DNA of 5,821 bases, from contig JAICHC010000210.1 in NCBI GenBank assembly GCA_025922795.1, positions 1 through 5,821 on the forward strand, read 5' to 3'. Shown here in pieces: positions 5,657-5,821 of this stretch. The position numbers and the translations under genes are program-made. The stretch's first letter is position 1. Every line of letters starts with the position of its first letter. This stretch comes from Candidatus Binatia bacterium (lineage in GTDB: Bacteria; Desulfobacterota_B; Binatia; UBA9968). The notes beneath the pieces are model-generated. The model did not search any database and had not been told where the DNA came from. It was given only the letters and a program-made list of their open reading frames with translations.

Positions 5657-5812
5657 GGACGAAGGGGCGAGTCGTGGAAAGCGCAGGCACCAGGACTCAA
5701 AGGACGCTTTCGCACCCACCCTAAAATTAAGCACTCGGGGCGTGGATCGGGTGGTGGCCGATGACGCCCAGACGCTTTGCCTGGGCTTGGAACGAGTCGT
5801 CCCTTCGTGTCC
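5657..5812. repeat. Long imperfect inverted repeat spanning about 156 bases
   Basis: The left arm (5657-5689) and right arm (5778-5812) are inverted copies. Outermost, GGAC plus GAAGGG matches with a two-base insertion in the right arm; then comes CGA-x-TCGT, then AAGC-x-CAGGCA. By eye about 27 of 33 aligned positions match. Because CGA-x-TCG is itself near-palindromic, CGAGTCGT also appears as a direct repeat at 5668-5675 and 5793-5800. The interior holds a second inverted pair, GCACCCACCC (5712-5721) with GGGTGGTGGC (5749-5758), eight of ten positions matching, and GACGCTTT twice (5703-5710 and 5771-5778). A competing local hairpin, GCCCAG/CTGGGC (5766-5786), uses part of the right arm. It could be a small non-autonomous element, a structured RNA or a decayed insertion end. 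Confidence 0.55.
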
Positions 5813-5821
5813 AACCAACCC

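Larger units (their letters stand above)
5407..5821. other. Region without a convincing gene
   Basis: These 415 bases lie upstream of the minus-strand ACMSD-like gene and should hold its promoter, but no clear -35/-10 pair stands out. A minus-strand frame is open across most of the region (about 137 codons from a TTG at 5818). Its product is rich in Arg, Ser, Trp and Cys and resembles no family I recognise, and it has no evident ribosome-binding site, so I do not call it a gene. The region contains an A-tract hairpin (5583-5603) and a long imperfect inverted repeat (5657-5812). Confidence 0.55.

Noticed and set aside
5405..5818. Minus-strand open frame of 137 codons upstream of the ACMSD-like gene
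   Set aside because: The start is TTG without a ribosome-binding site, the composition is unusual, no family is recognisable, and it crosses the large inverted repeat and the A-tract hairpin. It cannot be excluded but is not supported.

Overview
The window reads as a piece of a GC-moderate to GC-rich environmental bacterial chromosome, most likely a soil, sediment or wastewater proteobacterium or related lineage. This rests on the type of genes, strong Shine-Dalgarno sites, a signal-peptide-bearing solute-binding protein, and dispersed-looking intergenic repeats of a kind I recall from such genomes. I cannot name the organism. No RNA gene, CRISPR array or complete mobile element is visible.

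Layout: four genes run left to right. They encode an alpha/beta hydrolase (180-1013), a short-chain dehydrogenase/reductase (start placed at 1117, end 1881), a metal-dependent amidohydrolase-family protein (start placed at 2015, end 3097) and a secreted ABC-type solute-binding protein (3278-4330). A fifth gene, an ACMSD-like amidohydrolase-family protein (5394 down to 4369), runs towards them and ends 38 bases from the binding-protein gene. For the second and third genes, ribosome-binding sites and family alignment favour starts well inside the longest open frame. The gaps of 103, 133 and 180 bases hold repeats and palindromes. The last 427 bases hold no convincing gene but do hold a long imperfect inverted repeat (5657-5812).

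How the genes may work together (inference): hydrolase, NAD-type dehydrogenase and two decarboxylase/hydrolase-type TIM-barrel enzymes, next to a periplasmic binding protein, look like a small catabolic cluster that captures an organic acid or aromatic-derived compound and degrades it stepwise. No permease, ATPase, regulator or ring-cleaving enzyme lies in the window, so neither substrate nor pathway can be named.

The most distinctive points are: the ACMSD-like enzyme keeps the metal ligands and one substrate arginine of ACMSD but has Glu where the other arginine should be; the other amidohydrolase has Asp-x-His instead of His-x-His and Glu in place of the catalytic His; the gap before the dehydrogenase's downstream neighbour is a composite of repeats; the binding-protein gene is preceded by a hairpin and two perfect palindromes; and the right end carries a roughly 156-base inverted-repeat element. 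I see no clear evidence of a wholly new system.
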